NCBI RefSeq assembly: GCF_901933205.1
Contig: NC_044573.1
Coordinates: 48,017,493 to 48,081,492 of the forward strand
Length of the DNA stretch: 64,000 bases
Source: Camarhynchus parvulus
Taxonomy: Eukaryota > Chordata > Aves > Passeriformes > Thraupidae
Direction of reading: 5' to 3'
Shown: positions 54,301 to 63,646 of the stretch, piece by piece
Layout: the number at the start of each line of letters is the position of its first letter
Numbering within the stretch: position 1 is the stretch's first letter
Made by a program: the position numbers and the translations under genes
The notes under the pieces: model-generated
Database searches by the model: none
Seen by the model: only the letters and a program-made list of their open reading frames with translations
What the model was told of the DNA's origin: nothing

Positions 54301-57300
54301 GCATTACTTACTAAGGGTACCAACTACAGCTTAGGAGAATAACATGGAGAATATTCCCCATGTAACATTTTCTTTTAGAATTCACACCTTTCTTTGGAAA
54401 GAGAAAAGTTAGGTTATGTTCAGGGACATAGACAGGGACTTTGCAAGTCTCATCACAGCAACATATCAGTGTTTGTTTTAGGCAAGGAAAGATTGATGTT
54501 GAAGGGTGTTTTATACTGCCTGGCATAAGCGAATTTCCCAAGCCTTATGCAGGAGAGCAGACAGACAGTCCACGTTTTTTCTTGCTGACCACCTCCTTAT
54601 GTTTACAGAACACATGGGGTGCATTTATACTTTATTTGCTATCTCTTGAATCCACCAATCCAAAACCATCTGATGACAGCCCACCCTGTGCCTCCTGTGT
54701 CAGGCACAGGACCACCGAGTGTCTAAACAGTGGCACTGCATGAGCCAGAACTGCAGTGGCTCAGGCCACACTGTGGCCTCACCATGGGTGACAGATCCCA
54801 TCTTAAAGAAGCTAAACCGGGAAAAATAGAAAAAACTTCATTTGTTGGAAGGCTTAAAAATGTGGATATTTTCAGAGAAATAATGCACCTAACACCTCTC
54901 CTCTTACCTAAATCCAACAATTGGACACTCCTTACAGATGTTGCACTTGGCCTGATGTTTTGCTGTTTCTGCAGCTGCCACACGGTGCAGAACTGGTAAC
55001 CACACCATAGACTGTGGTTCTAAGCGCATCCAATCTATGAACTGCTTTACAGTTATTTCTGGCTTATTGTGGTTCTGTGGAGAGAAAAAACCCACATCCA
55101 AATTAAAAAAAAAAACAACAAAACAACAGACTAGATTTTCCTTAGAAAATCTATGGAAAAAAGACCCCAACAACCTGCAAGAATTCCTTCCATGACAGTT
55201 TAATCTAAAACCATTTACAGGATACAAGAAATAACCTCAATGAAAATTAAAATAAAGAAAATAAGTTAAGTCAATAAGATGTTAGAAGACTAAACAGCTG
55301 TGATAGAGTGGACAGATGGTAAGAAAGATGGAGGACATAGTACAGAAGTAACAGACTGTAAAGTAAAACTGTCTTTCAACCGAACTGACTCGAAAAGTAA
55401 GTGAGCACACACTGCAGTTCAGACATACTGAAAACATGGTTATCTTCTGAGTTAAGATTGATGACAAAATACTATAAGTCAGTAGTGCTTACATGTGTGT
55501 ACTGATTTCCCCAAGACTTGTCAATTTTTTATTGTGTTCTAAGCCCATGGTGTTCTTTCTAGTTAGAACATTAAATATAACACACAATAAACAAACAGGC
55601 AAAGAACAAGAAAGGAATCTGCCATTTATAGCCAGTCACCACAAGAATATATTTGAGCTAATGTATTAACATGATTGTTTTAAGAAGCAAGCAAACACAC
55701 TTCCACATTTTCTTTAAGTTATAAGCACCAGAGAAGCCTAGCTACAAAAGTATTGTATTCATCAACTTTGTCAGCAATAACAACAGAGCTCAATATTTCT
55801 GAGCCCAATGGATGCAATAAAATAAAGCTTGAAATGAATGTTATTCTTAAATGGTAACACATGATGGAAAGCTTCTTAATCTATTCATGGTCCAAGTTCA
55901 TTTTTGGCAATAAGAGGGAGAAGCATGGAAAGAAAAGTGTGTTTCTTCCTCACCAACAAAATACTTGTTTTCACTGGGCTGAGATAACTGACATGCAGCT
56001 GCACATTTTCTCTACACCCTCCTAACCAGGAACTAAACTTGAACTACTCCTGTAAGTTGAGGGATTGCAACCTCTTTATCAGTATAATTGCAATAATACA
56101 TCAAGTATTTAAACACTAACTTGCTAGTACCCCCCCTCCCCGCCATAGCTGAATAGCATAGGAGATGGGGTAGATACTGGAGGGACAGAAAGGGTCCCTT
56201 TGTGAATAATAAACGAAAAATTTATTCCAATGTGACTCAAACCACTCAAGGCCAGTGATAGGTAAGTCAAACATCATCCCTTATTGTTTGAAGCAGCAAT
56301 GTTAAAACATCAGGGGAAGCTTTACACGGTTAACTGGTGAAACCAACTTCTCTAAGTATCTATCAAATTATTCATGACCTGGACTAACACTCTTCCAATC
56401 CTAATCACCTGAATCCAGAAATTAATCTAATAGTTCAGGGAAAAAGTCAGCACAATTGCATTTTTTAAAGAACTGGACAAAAATGTATAAATCTCTGTGA
56501 AAGAATGGCAAAAGAAAATCCTCTGAAAGTTCACTAAAATCTTTAATGTTCAATTCAATAAAATCAGAAATATCCAAGTCAGTAACTTTATATAAGCCAT
56601 GGTGTATTTTTAATCCATATAAAATTTCTGACAATGCAGCTGCTTTCATAAAAATAATGCACTGAAGCAGAACGGCTATCACTAACCTAACATTTGGAGC
56701 CTTAGGCATCCTTGAAAAAGTCTGAGTTAGTTGTGGTCCATTACAACATTCTGTTTTTAATTCTCATCTTCTTTAAACAGACAGACACTCCTTGCAGCCT
56801 CATTAACCCCCTGCATGTAGTGTGGAGCTTCACAGCAGGCTGCAAGAGCTTTATTCCATGTTCTGATCTGCTGCATAAAGGCTTGCAATATAAAAAAGAC
56901 TACGCTTGAAGTTTCATGCAACTGCAAGGTCTTTTGTCAGTAACATAATGCTAAATAATTTCCTCATGCACAAGGTCAAAAATTACTGTCAACATAGTTT
57001 TCTTGTTCTGTTGAGATCATGCCTTAATCCAGCTGGAAAAAGCATGTTGTTCTCACAGCATCAGGTTGCTTTGAACAACGCAAAGCAGGATGATTGGCCA
57101 CCACAAAATTTTTAACAGCTTTTAGAGCCACAAACACTGTCAGAATCATGAAGATTTATATATTCTTTTGGCTAAACACAATCTGTTTGATTCTTTCCTA
57201 AACCATAAACCATCTTTCCCAGCTGCATTTTCACATGAATTTCCCATACTTAGTTGCAGGAGCATATTCATTTCTGTTCAAAACCCAGCGGATGTTTTTA

Positions 57301-57559
57301 TATTCCTCTCTTCTTTTTACATCAGCATGTATAAGTGAATCTGTAAACTTAAGAGAGAGTTTGGTTTTATTTTGTTCTTCACATGAAGGTCCTTATCTTA
57401 CCTGTTGGAAGCAGCTGCGCACACTGGGTTCAATGTTGCTGCCACCAAAGGCTGCCACTTCCCCAAGCTGTCGCGGGATCTGGATAGCATCGTGAAGCAG
57501 AAGGCCCAGCTGCCTCTGGTCACACATTTCTGTAGGGCCTGCCACCTCCTTGAAAAGGT
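21353..57559 (-). CDS. UTRN: Utrophin, C-terminal part (13 exons, 5' partial)
   Basis: Utrophin is the autosomal paralogue of dystrophin. It links cortical F-actin to the dystroglycan complex at the plasma membrane, notably at neuromuscular junctions. The coding parts are 57402-57559, 55074-54908, 52475-52364, 45982-45846, 44231-44193, 43945-43880, 41028-40963, 33279-33121, 32740-32497, 26270-26162, 24724-24638, 22012-21990 and 21361-21353. Joined, they give one open frame of 457 codons plus stop, after two bases that finish a codon begun outside the window. The domains in order are the end of the EF-hand-like region, the ZZ zinc finger, the syntrophin-binding segment, two coiled coils and a short tail. 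Exon sizes 158, 167, 112, 137, 39, 66, 66 and 159 equal those I recall for dystrophin exons 67-74. Utrophin rather than dystrophin is chosen from motifs such as [25 protein letters not shown] and the terminal RPQAM. The earlier domains lie beyond 64000. Confidence 0.97.
21362..21989 (-). other. UTRN: UTRN last intron (628 bp)
   Basis: From donor GTATGA to acceptor CCCGACAG. No repeat was recognised. Confidence 0.85.
21990..22012 (-). CDS. UTRN: UTRN 23-nt microexon (dystrophin exon 78 equivalent)
   Basis: This is a 23-nt exon between acceptor ttttttctatttgcag and donor GTATGA. With the T from the previous exon it reads SSFTGRPQ. The recalled mammalian utrophin end, ...CCPNVPSRPQAM, aligns with the same number of residues and the same phase. 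It is shorter than the 32-bp dystrophin exon 78. It would not be found by length-based ORF calling. Confidence 0.88.
22013..24637 (-). other. UTRN: UTRN intron (2625 bp)
   Basis: Lies between the 87-bp exon and the 23-nt microexon. AT-rich, with no recognised repeat or nested gene. Confidence 0.85.
24638..24724 (-). CDS. UTRN: UTRN 87-bp exon (dystrophin exon 77 equivalent)
   Basis: This 87-bp exon follows acceptor gtcttatctgcag and precedes a consensus donor GTAAGT. It reads (D)[20 protein letters not shown] and then NNTFPACC, leaving one base [19 protein letters not shown] is a utrophin hallmark also shared in outline with dystrophin. If the donor is not used, the frame reads about 18 intron-encoded residues to a stop at 24582. 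Confidence 0.95.
24725..26161 (-). other. UTRN: UTRN intron (1437 bp)
   Basis: Lies between the 109- and 87-bp exons. Nothing else was recognised. Confidence 0.9.
26162..26270 (-). CDS. UTRN: UTRN 109-bp exon (dystrophin exon 76 equivalent)
   Basis: This 109-bp exon follows acceptor ttcaatgtag and precedes donor GTGAGT. It reads [20 protein letters not shown], then [16 protein letters not shown], and ends with one base of the next codon. PESDS-R-NG and SPQHSAL match what I recall of mammalian utrophin, and dystrophin is quite different here. It encodes a Ser/Pro-rich, probably flexible tail after the coiled coils. Confidence 0.94.
27047..27095 (-). mobile_element. Possible short CR1 3' relic
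   Basis: The + strand reads GGCTCAGAAATATTGGAAGG and then GACCTTATTCAGGC. This resembles the first bases of a reverse-complemented CR1 3' end (TTGGAAGGGACCTT). It is too short to be certain. It sits in the 6.2-kb intron before the 109-bp exon. Confidence 0.35.
32258..32337. repeat. 80-bp direct repeat, copy A
   Basis: The copy begins GAAAACAAGAATCAGCAATC and ends CTAGATCCATTTTTTAA. It differs from copy B at 33581-33660 by three transitions over 80 bp. It lies in the intron just downstream (in transcription) of the 244-bp coiled-coil exon. Confidence 0.95.
32497..32740 (-). CDS. UTRN: UTRN 244-bp exon (dystrophin exon 75 equivalent), coiled coils
   Basis: This 244-bp exon follows acceptor caatatcccag and ends at donor GTACTT in phase 0. 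It reads [20 protein letters not shown], a Pro/Ser-rich spacer, then [40 protein letters not shown] and LRQLLEQ. The leucine-heptad second coiled coil pairs with alpha- or beta-dystrobrevin. [11 protein letters not shown] and the spacer are utrophin-like, whereas dystrophin differs here. The intron to the previous exon is only 380 bp. Confidence 0.97.
32741..33120 (-). other. UTRN: UTRN intron (380 bp)
   Basis: Short intron between the two coiled-coil exons. It starts with the weak donor GTCTCA. Confidence 0.93.
33121..33279 (-). CDS. UTRN: UTRN 159-bp exon (dystrophin exon 74 equivalent), first coiled coil
   Basis: This 159-bp exon follows acceptor ttattgtttcag. After one base completing valine it reads [20 protein letters not shown], then [20 protein letters not shown] and [12 protein letters not shown], leaving two bases of arginine. 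The end is the start of the dystrobrevin-binding coiled coil. The donor GTCTCA is a poor match to the GTRAGT consensus, yet the position is fixed by the frame and by the exon length shared with dystrophin. Confidence 0.96.
33531..33598. repeat. 34-bp tandem duplication
   Basis: Two units, each starting TTTGAAAAGAAAGA and running through GAAAACAAGAATCAG, lie head to tail (33531-33564 and 33565-33598). They overlap the start of the 80-bp repeat copy B. Confidence 0.9.
33581..33660. repeat. 80-bp direct repeat, copy B
   Basis: This is the same orientation as copy A, 1323 bp away, and in the intron just upstream of the 159-bp exon. Its 5' edge overlaps a 34-bp tandem duplication (33531-33598), which provides a third partial copy of the first bases. 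Confidence 0.95.
39060..39192. other. CpG-rich block with GC palindrome inside an AT-rich intron
   Basis: It contains several CpGs (GACGTTGCGGGGGC, AACACGGC, ACACCGGC) and ends in the perfect 7-3-7 inverted repeat GGCGGCG-TGA-CGCCGCC (39176-39192). It is unlike the surrounding AT-rich intron. It could be a fragment of an unrecognised retroelement (for example an LTR read on the minus strand, with TATATAG near 39050), or a small CpG island. Confidence 0.6.
39196..39214. repeat. (CT)n microsatellite
   Basis: About nine CT units lie directly after a GC-rich palindrome and before a CR1 3' fragment. Confidence 0.95.
39253..39420 (+). mobile_element. CR1 LINE 3' fragment
   Basis: It begins GGGCTGTCAAGCACTAGAAC and ends CCAACCTAAATGATTCTATGA, the typical CR1 3' terminus. 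The middle has GATGTGGCACT-GGGAACATG and a short internal deletion. It abuts a CpG-rich, (CT)n-bearing block on its 5' side. Confidence 0.9.
40094..40109. repeat. (ATAG)n short tract
   Basis: About four ATAG units follow CTATCC in the 7.7-kb UTRN intron. Confidence 0.85.
40963..41028 (-). CDS. UTRN: UTRN 66-bp exon (dystrophin exon 73 equivalent)
   Basis: This 66-bp exon follows acceptor tttccctttcag and precedes donor GTAAGT. It reads [20 protein letters not shown] followed by S and two bases of a valine codon. It belongs to the alternatively spliced, syntrophin-binding stretch in dystrophin. The length is a multiple of three. Confidence 0.95.
41029..43879 (-). other. UTRN: UTRN intron (2851 bp)
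   Basis: Lies between the two 66-bp exons. It contains the CR1 fragment at 43094-43348. Confidence 0.9.
43094..43348 (+). mobile_element. CR1 LINE 3' fragment
   Basis: This matches the last part of CR1, with GGAAATGGCCTTGAGC, GTGCCAGGGGAGGTTTAGGT, GGCTGCCCAAGGAAG, CACTTGGGGACATGGTTTAG and a terminal GATTCTGTGAT related to the CR1 3' octamer ATTCTATG. It is 5'-truncated, as is usual for CR1, and lies antisense in a 2.85-kb UTRN intron. Confidence 0.92.
43880..43945 (-). CDS. UTRN: UTRN 66-bp exon (dystrophin exon 72 equivalent)
   Basis: This 66-bp exon follows a T-rich tract ending aaactag and is followed by donor GTAAGA. It reads (D)[20 protein letters not shown] and then T plus two bases of arginine. 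This is the syntrophin-binding segment in the dystrophin family. The length is a multiple of three. Confidence 0.95.
44193..44231 (-). CDS. UTRN: UTRN 39-bp exon (dystrophin exon 71 equivalent)
   Basis: This small exon lies between acceptor tccttacag and donor GTGAGT. It completes a threonine codon, reads [12 protein letters not shown] and leaves two bases of an aspartate codon. At 39 bp it is a multiple of three and can be skipped in frame, as is known for dystrophin exon 71. The intron to the next exon is only 247 bp. Confidence 0.95.
   Translation of the reverse strand, partial: SYHSHQYVARAI
44232..45845 (-). other. UTRN: UTRN intron (1614 bp)
   Basis: Lies between the 137- and 39-bp exons. 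It has a T-rich run at about 44740-44758. Sequence at 45380-45540, with TAATTAG motifs, looks unique, but conservation cannot be judged. Confidence 0.9.
45846..45982 (-). CDS. UTRN: UTRN exon (dystrophin exon 70 equivalent)
   Basis: This 137-bp exon starts in phase 0 after the acceptor gtttgtttttaag and ends at donor GTAAGC. It encodes [20 protein letters not shown] and then [20 protein letters not shown], finishing within a threonine codon after NLE. This is the linker following the ZZ domain and leads into the syntrophin-binding region. Forty-five full codons plus two bases equal the dystrophin exon length. Confidence 0.97.
45983..52363 (-). other. UTRN: UTRN intron (6381 bp)
   Basis: Lies between the 112- and 137-bp exons. 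Strongly AT-rich, with only a 24-bp tandem duplication at 51744. No nested gene was found. Confidence 0.9.
51744..51791. repeat. 24-bp tandem duplication
   Basis: The unit TCACACCATTTCTGGTTAGA plus four bases occurs twice in direct succession (51744-51767, 51768-51791). It lies within the 6.4-kb UTRN intron. Confidence 0.9.
52364..52475 (-). CDS. UTRN: UTRN exon (dystrophin exon 69 equivalent), rest of ZZ domain
   Basis: This 112-bp exon has acceptor ccccacag and donor GTGAGT. One base completes an arginine codon, then it reads [19 protein letters not shown] and on to [13 protein letters not shown]. The C-x2-C pair (CQSC) and the histidines of HKLH are the remaining zinc-binding elements of the ZZ domain, which stabilises the dystroglycan-binding module. 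It ends in phase 0. Confidence 0.97.
52476..54907 (-). other. UTRN: UTRN intron (2432 bp)
   Basis: Separates the two halves of the ZZ domain. It holds a GC-richer patch (about 52550-52750) and the (ATTT)n tract. Confidence 0.9.
53293..53317. repeat. (ATTT)n microsatellite
   Basis: About six ATTT units lie in the UTRN intron between the 167- and 112-bp exons. Confidence 0.95.
54908..55074 (-). CDS. UTRN: UTRN exon (dystrophin exon 68 equivalent), start of ZZ domain
   Basis: This 167-bp exon has acceptor tttctctccacag and donor GTAAGA. It begins [20 protein letters not shown] and continues through [17 protein letters not shown] to the first zinc-ligand pair of the ZZ finger (CNIC) and then ECPIVGF. 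It ends after two bases of an arginine codon. Sequence and length match the family closely. Confidence 0.97.
55075..57401 (-). other. UTRN: UTRN intron (2327 bp)
   Basis: Lies between the 158- and 167-bp exons. A C-rich run lies at about 56130. Nothing else was recognised. Confidence 0.9.
57402..57559 (-). CDS. UTRN: UTRN exon (dystrophin exon 67 equivalent), EF-hand-like region
   Basis: This 158-bp exon runs from acceptor tgatgttgcag to donor GTAAGA. It opens with two bases that complete a tyrosine codon and then reads [20 protein letters not shown], ending SVRSCFQQ. The segment belongs to the second EF-hand-like domain of the dystrophin family, which packs against the WW domain in beta-dystroglycan binding. 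It is the most upstream UTRN exon found here. The next exon upstream (86 bp in dystrophin) is not visible before 64000. Confidence 0.97.
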
Positions 57560-57744
57560 CTGCAACATCAACAAAAGACACCATCTCATTCCATTTCCAT
57601 GTACACCTCCTTTTATTCGGTAATGCTGCAGCTCAAGCTTTTAATTTCTGTATTATAGTCGTGGTTACAAATGGCCACTGTCCCAAAGTCTTCATCTAAT
57701 CTTGATTTGTAACCATACAAATGAGAAAAATAAGGCCAAATAAA

Positions 57745-58975
57745 TGAAGCTATACAGCTTCTTACGGCACATAGTGGACAGAAAGGTGATTTGAGGAAGC
57801 ACAGCTTCACCAGCAAAAATTCCTGCCTGACATACCTAATGACCTGTGATAGAGTGACTACATTATTCAACAGGGGCATGACGACAGATGTCACCTCTCT
57901 GGACTTCTGTACAGCTTCTGACACAGTCCCCCACAACATCCTTGTCCCTAAATTCAAGAGAGATGGATTCCATGGGTGGGCCGTTAGATGGATAAGGAAT
58001 TGGTTGGATGTGGCCAACAACAGGGTAGTGGTCAACAGCTCAGAGTCCTGATGGACAACAATGACGAGTGATGTCCCTCAAGGGCCCATACTGGGAGCAG
58101 TGTTATTTAATATTTTTATTAATAAAACAGATGAAGGGATCAAGTGCACCCTCAGCAGGTCTGCAAGTGACACTAAGCCACGTGGCGTGGCTGACACACC
58201 TGGAGGATGGGATGCCATCCACACCTGGACAACCTGGGAACTTCATGGGGTTCAACAAGGCCAAGTGCAAGGTGCTGCACCTGGGTTAGGGCAACCCTCA
58301 GTATCAGTTCAGGCTGGGGGATGAAGGGACTGAAGGCAGCCCTGTGGCAAAGGACTTGGGGGTGCTGGCAGATGAAAAGCTGGACAGCCCAGAACAACAA
58401 CTGTATCCTGGGCTGCATCAGAAGTTGTATGGCCAGACTGAGGGGGATGATTCTGTACACTCTGCTCTTGTGAGATCCTACATGGAGTCCAGCTCTAGGG
58501 TCACCAGCACAGGAAAGACATGGAGCTGTTAGAGCAGATCCAGAAAAAGGCTAGAAAACTCATCATAGGAGGGATGTTCCATCACTCTGAAGAAAGGCTG
58601 AGAGAGTTGGGGTTGTCAAACCTGAAGACTCCAGGGAGACCTTATTGTGGCTTTTTGTACTCAAAGGTCCCTTACAAGAAAGCTGGGAGCACAGCTTTTA
58701 GCAGGGCCTGTTGCAATAGGACAAGTAGCAACGGTTTTGAAACTAAAAAAGGTAGATTTGGACTAGTTATTAAGAATTTTTTTTTTTTACAATGAGGGAT
58801 AGCAAAACACTAGAACAAGTTTCCCAGAGAGGTGGTAGATGTTCTATCCCTGGATTCAAAGCCAGACTGGACAGGGCTTTGGGCAATCTGATCCAGCTGA
58901 AGATGACCCTGCTCATTGTAAGGCAGTTGGTCTAGATGACCTTTTAAAGCCCCTTCCAAACCAAACTATTTTATG
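57745..58975 (+). mobile_element. CR1 LINE fragment, reverse transcriptase to 3' end (degraded)
   Basis: The + strand follows the avian CR1 consensus from GAAGCTAT..GGCACAT through CTGCCTGAC, a GACACAGTCCCCCACAACAT-type block, GGTTCAACAAGGCCAAGTGC and GGAAAGACATGGA to a 3' tail of CTTCCAAACCAAACTATTTT. The reading frame is broken by frameshifts and stops. The catalytic region reads SASDTK where CR1 proteins have FADDTK, so one catalytic aspartate is lost. It lies antisense to UTRN inside the most upstream intron visible here and is a dead copy. Confidence 0.93.
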
Positions 58976-61900
58976 TTTCCACGAAGAATGAAATAATATT
59001 TCAGATATCCACTTCTTATGCTAAAAAAATATGTCATGCTTCAGTTGGCTGGGGACAGAAGCACAATCACTCTGAACTGAGACTGGAAGTTACCACAAGT
59101 CACATCTGGCCATGTGAAATAGCTTAAAGCAAGAACAGCAGCAAGAAAGACCTGAGCTAAACAATAATCACATTTTCTTCCTGGATAACCATGTCTGCTT
59201 CCATGTACTTTTCCTTCACTGATTCCATTTTCCTAAGGCAGGTGTCAAGCCCTGTAGTATAAATGGATGAACCAGGATGACTGCAACAACAGAAAACACT
59301 GATGCTGAAAGGGATCAAGAAAATTTTTCCAGATACAGGCACTGGGAAGGAAGATAGTGCTTGTACCTAAACTCACAGTAAAGCACTGAGTTAATAGGTT
59401 CGTCAGCAGTACAGTTATTATTTCTCATGTGCTTTCTTAGCACGTTTCTTTGATTGGACAATTTTAATTGTTAAAATGCTCAGCTAAAAACGTTACTGCT
59501 TCTGTGAAAAATTTTGATTTATGAACTCTGTAGCTGTGTACATTAGCACTCAGTCAAGAGATTACTCTTTTCTGAAAACATCTTAAATGCTGAGTTTATC
59601 TAAGAAATATTTTTTAATTCTGTGATTTGTACAAATTACAGAAGAAGTGGAATCAAATTATTATATTCATTCTAGCTGGTTTTTACAATCCCCTTTTGCA
59701 TTTAATGGCTGGCTTGGATTAAAGCCCCAAAGTAATCTTAAAAGAAAAAGAATCCATCTATATTATGCCCTTACTTTTTCATTTTTCCCATCAGAAAAAC
59801 CACCAATAATTAGAAATAAATTACATTTGAAAATTCAGTCTGACTGCACTTCTGATCAAGAAAAAGACAACCTTTGTTCAGAAACACTCATGAGTAACTC
59901 TTATTACATGGTGTAAATTGTTTTGCCCTTCATTTGGAGCAATTGGCAAGCTTTGTCAGTGTGCTTCAGACAGTCTGGGCACAGTTTTTTTCTTCTCAAA
60001 GGAGGTGGAAGCAGGAGAAAGGACCTTCACAAAAAAAAAATCCAAATGACTGAACTAATTTTTAGATTTTATTGTATTTTTCTCGCCCCTTCTTGCCTAG
60101 TCAAACAGCAGCTACAGCATCCTGTTCACTCAGTATTGAGGAAAAAAACAAAACAACACAGACAGAATTAGGGGACAGAATTAATACTGTCCAGCTGCAG
60201 GCTCTTCTTGGCAAGCCCAGATCCTGGCTATCTTCAGCTGAAGATGGCAAAGCTTTTCAATTTCTAAGAGTCAGTTTAAAAAAATTGATAGTATATTAAA
60301 AAAAAGAAAAAAATTGTCTTATTCTTTCTGTTTGCATCAGTCTGCAGTGAAAACAGGCCATTAAAGAAGAACAATTCATTAGCTGCTGGAGCTGGGAGGC
60401 AGTAATTTCCTAAGCCCTGAAACTTCAGTTGACTGTGGAGCTGGTAAATAGAGGAAAACTATGCGACAGGATAGGGAAAAGTGATTAGCTAGGAGGAAAC
60501 CAGTAAATACCTTTGAAGAGCTCAAACTCCTCCAAATCATTTGTTTCTTAACACTGCCAGGTGTGCCACAACCAAAGGCTGTCCAGGTGCAAGGAGTTCA
60601 TGGATGGCACCCTCTTATCCCAAATCCCTCAATGCCATCAATGTGGCACACAGGAGAAGAAGCTCCAAAACTGAAGGCATGGAAAGTGAGAATGCTCCTC
60701 TTATCTGGCCTACCTACTCCAAATAACTCATGAGCTATTCCCTGGCAAAGGAGGCATGGCAGGAACATTTCTCAAGTGGGAGATGGAGGAGAGCCTGTTT
60801 TAGCTCTGACAGGGAGCACCCAGGCATCCTACTCCCCACCAGTGGGGAAAGAGACTCCATATATCATACATCAGCCATCTCAAAACCACAACTTCTTTTA
60901 AATGAAATTTGTTAACATGTACATACACACTAAAGGAATTTCAACATAAAATACATTGATATAAAGATTAAACTGTATAAGGGACTCTACCAAAGTACAA
61001 GAAGAATGATTGAGGAAGCAGAGAAAAGATTATTCAGATCTGAGTTGTGTGAAAAAATTAGAAACCAGGAAAAGAGAAATCAGTTAAATGAATTCAGCCT
61101 CACATTAGTATTTTGAGGATTACAGCCAGTGGGACTCTGTAACTTAGCTAGACAACCTGAAAAAAGTATTTAATGGTTGATAAAGAAAGGGATACTTGAA
61201 AATATTGAAAAGTTTATTGAATTCCTATCAAAAGGATAATCAGATAGTTAGTAGAAAGATGTTCTTATTTTATGTTGCCTTGTCACAAACAGAATGCACA
61301 TTCTAATTTCTTCTTTTTTAAGTTAGTTCCAAATTATTTGAAAATTTACAACATAAACATAACAGTATAAAAACCCCACATACCAAGGATGTTGTACATC
61401 ACTTGAAAACTGAACTGCTTAGAAGATGGGATTTACTAAGTAGCCCTTCTTTTTCATCTCAAATCCTAAAGATTTTACACATTACCCAAAAGCTACAAAC
61501 TGTAAAAAACTCCATATGGGGTTTTTTCTGTTTCTGCTGCCAGTTTGGGCTGTGGGTGTTAGAAACAAGTGTAGAGTGAAATACATAGAAGCGCATTCTT
61601 CTGTAGCTCACAAGTGACCCTCCTTGTCAGAAGAGAAAGCAGAGAATAGCACGATTATGGCCAGACCAGGACATTAGCCTCAACAACAGAAAAGAAGCCT
61701 GAGACTCCTCGCCCCAAAGCACAGATGTAAGCAGCTCAAAACTACTGAATTACTTTTGCAGGTCCATTGTTATCATCAGGACCACTCAGGCATGTGCTTG
61801 AAGTTAAGCATGTCTTAAACATTTTCAAGAATAGGCATTCTTTAATTGAGGCTTCATTGTTTCCTCTAAAGCAATTGAGACTTTTAATTAAAGACCCATT

Positions 61901-63602
61901 CTCATGTCAACTCAGAAGTCTAGAATCTTAAAAAGAAGCTTAATTAAATAAAAAAAAAAATCACAAAAAATTCTCTGTCAAAACATTTTTTAAAAATGTG
62001 TCAAGTGAAAAGATCCTACCTGTACTGGAAATGAACATACAGTCTCTAGGAAGGCAGAACACTTGAGCAGCAAACATTCCGGTCAAGAGTTTTACAAAAG
62101 AATTAAGGGTTCAGCCAAAAGTTTTTAAAACAAGAAAACTTGCTTATTTTACCACCAACTACTCTAAGAAGAGCTTGCCTCCCCAAGGCTAGTGCATTTT
62201 TGGCACAGTCTGTGCTTTGCTCAGGGCTCTAACCACAATCACCCAATGGCTGTCACTCTCAGAGCAGCCTGTGATTGCCAACGCCTCAGAAATTCTTAGA
62301 ACAGCCAAAAGGAGAAGCAAATGACAGGAGTTGGTCCAAGAAAGGGAAAAATCAAAAGGCAGGTAATTAGCAGTAAGCATCCATGTTTGGAGGTCCTGGT
62401 TTTTTTCCAAGTGACTGACTTTCTAGAAAATACTCAGGAACGCCATTACAATTTTCACTCAAGAGCTGAAAACTCAGTAGATGTGACAAAATTTCTCTCA
62501 ACAAGAGATGATTAGTAGGGTATGACAAAAATCAAAAAAACCGAAAGAGCTCCTATCAAAGATGAGTCTGTAACAGCTTGTGCCAGAGGACCCCAAAACA
62601 CTGACTTCAAAGCCACTGCAAACCAAGAACAGTACCTGACACACTTCCTTTGTTAGCAAAATTTCTTTTGGGTTGAGGGCTCTTCTGTGACAATTTTAAG
62701 GTTCATAAGGACAATAAATCTAACAAAGATATCAAAGCCTGGCACATTGATCAGAGCTGAAGTTACAACAAAAAGGATGCATTATCTAACTATTAATGCT
62801 GTACTTCAAGAGTGCAAGCAACTACTTTAATTTCAGACGTATTTCAGGTTGAAGTTGCAATCACTAGGTACAAAAGTCTTCTAAGACTCATTCTCTACTC
62901 ATTTTTTAGGGCTTCTCACAGCATCCTTCAGAGTAAAAGTCCATATTGTTGACATGAATTATGTAAAATCTGTAGCCACCATCAGCTGTCATTTTAATTT
63001 TACTACTAAACACAAAGCAACAATTTAAATATGAAGCTGACCTAGCAATTTCCTTATTCTGCTTCAGTGCCTGTATTTGGCAACTGTATACTAATGTATT
63101 ACCAATAGAATTTAATGGGAGTATTTTCAGGTTTTAGAGTTTCTAAAACCATCTTTTCCTAGGGTTATATACCCACAGCCTAACTCCTACACTTTATGAA
63201 AGCTTTTTATTTCACACAGAACAACACATTGCCTTCTGAATTGTCATTATGGAACAAAGGTATGTCCATCAAGCTCTTTTTCAGTTATGGAATACTTCAC
63301 ATATATATCAAATGACAGAAGGAAACTAAACACCCCAAAGTCTCAGTATGTGACTCACATGTCAAAATATGTCCCAATGCATAAAACACCTCTATTTTTG
63401 TTCAATGTTAATAACTACATTTACAAGACTGCTTACAAATGTTCTTAAGGAAAGCAGAAATGTTTTTGCAGAGCTCCAAAGGTACATGGAGCAAATTCTC
63501 TATAATTTTTTTCATGGGTTTCAAAAATGAGTCAAGGAACTACTATAAAGAACAGCAAATTTAAGATTAAGTGCATAATATGCAAATGTCCATCATCTAG
63601 AA

Positions 63603-63646
63603 TGCTCTAATATAGTGCTTTGAGTGCTCTAATATAGTGCTTTATC
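63603..63646. repeat. 22-bp tandem duplication
   Basis: The unit TGCTCTAATATAGTGCTTT plus three bases occurs twice in succession (63603-63624, 63625-63646). It lies in the most upstream visible intron. Confidence 0.9.

Noticed and set aside
21353..57559. Identification as dystrophin (DMD)
   Set aside because: Exon sizes match both genes, but the coiled-coil spacer, the PESDS..SPQHSAL exon and the RPQAM end fit utrophin, and dystrophin ends DTM.
58061..58324. Open frames within the CR1 fragment as host genes
   Set aside because: They are broken pieces of CR1 ORF2 or its shadow frames.
60509..60540. Possible minus-strand exon reading NDLEEFELFK before a GTATTT donor
   Set aside because: It does not match the expected upstream utrophin exon, has a poor acceptor and is very short.
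62029..62060. Minus-strand stretch between CTAG and a GTAGGA donor
   Set aside because: The encoded residues do not fit the family or the needed phase. Chance splice-like signals.
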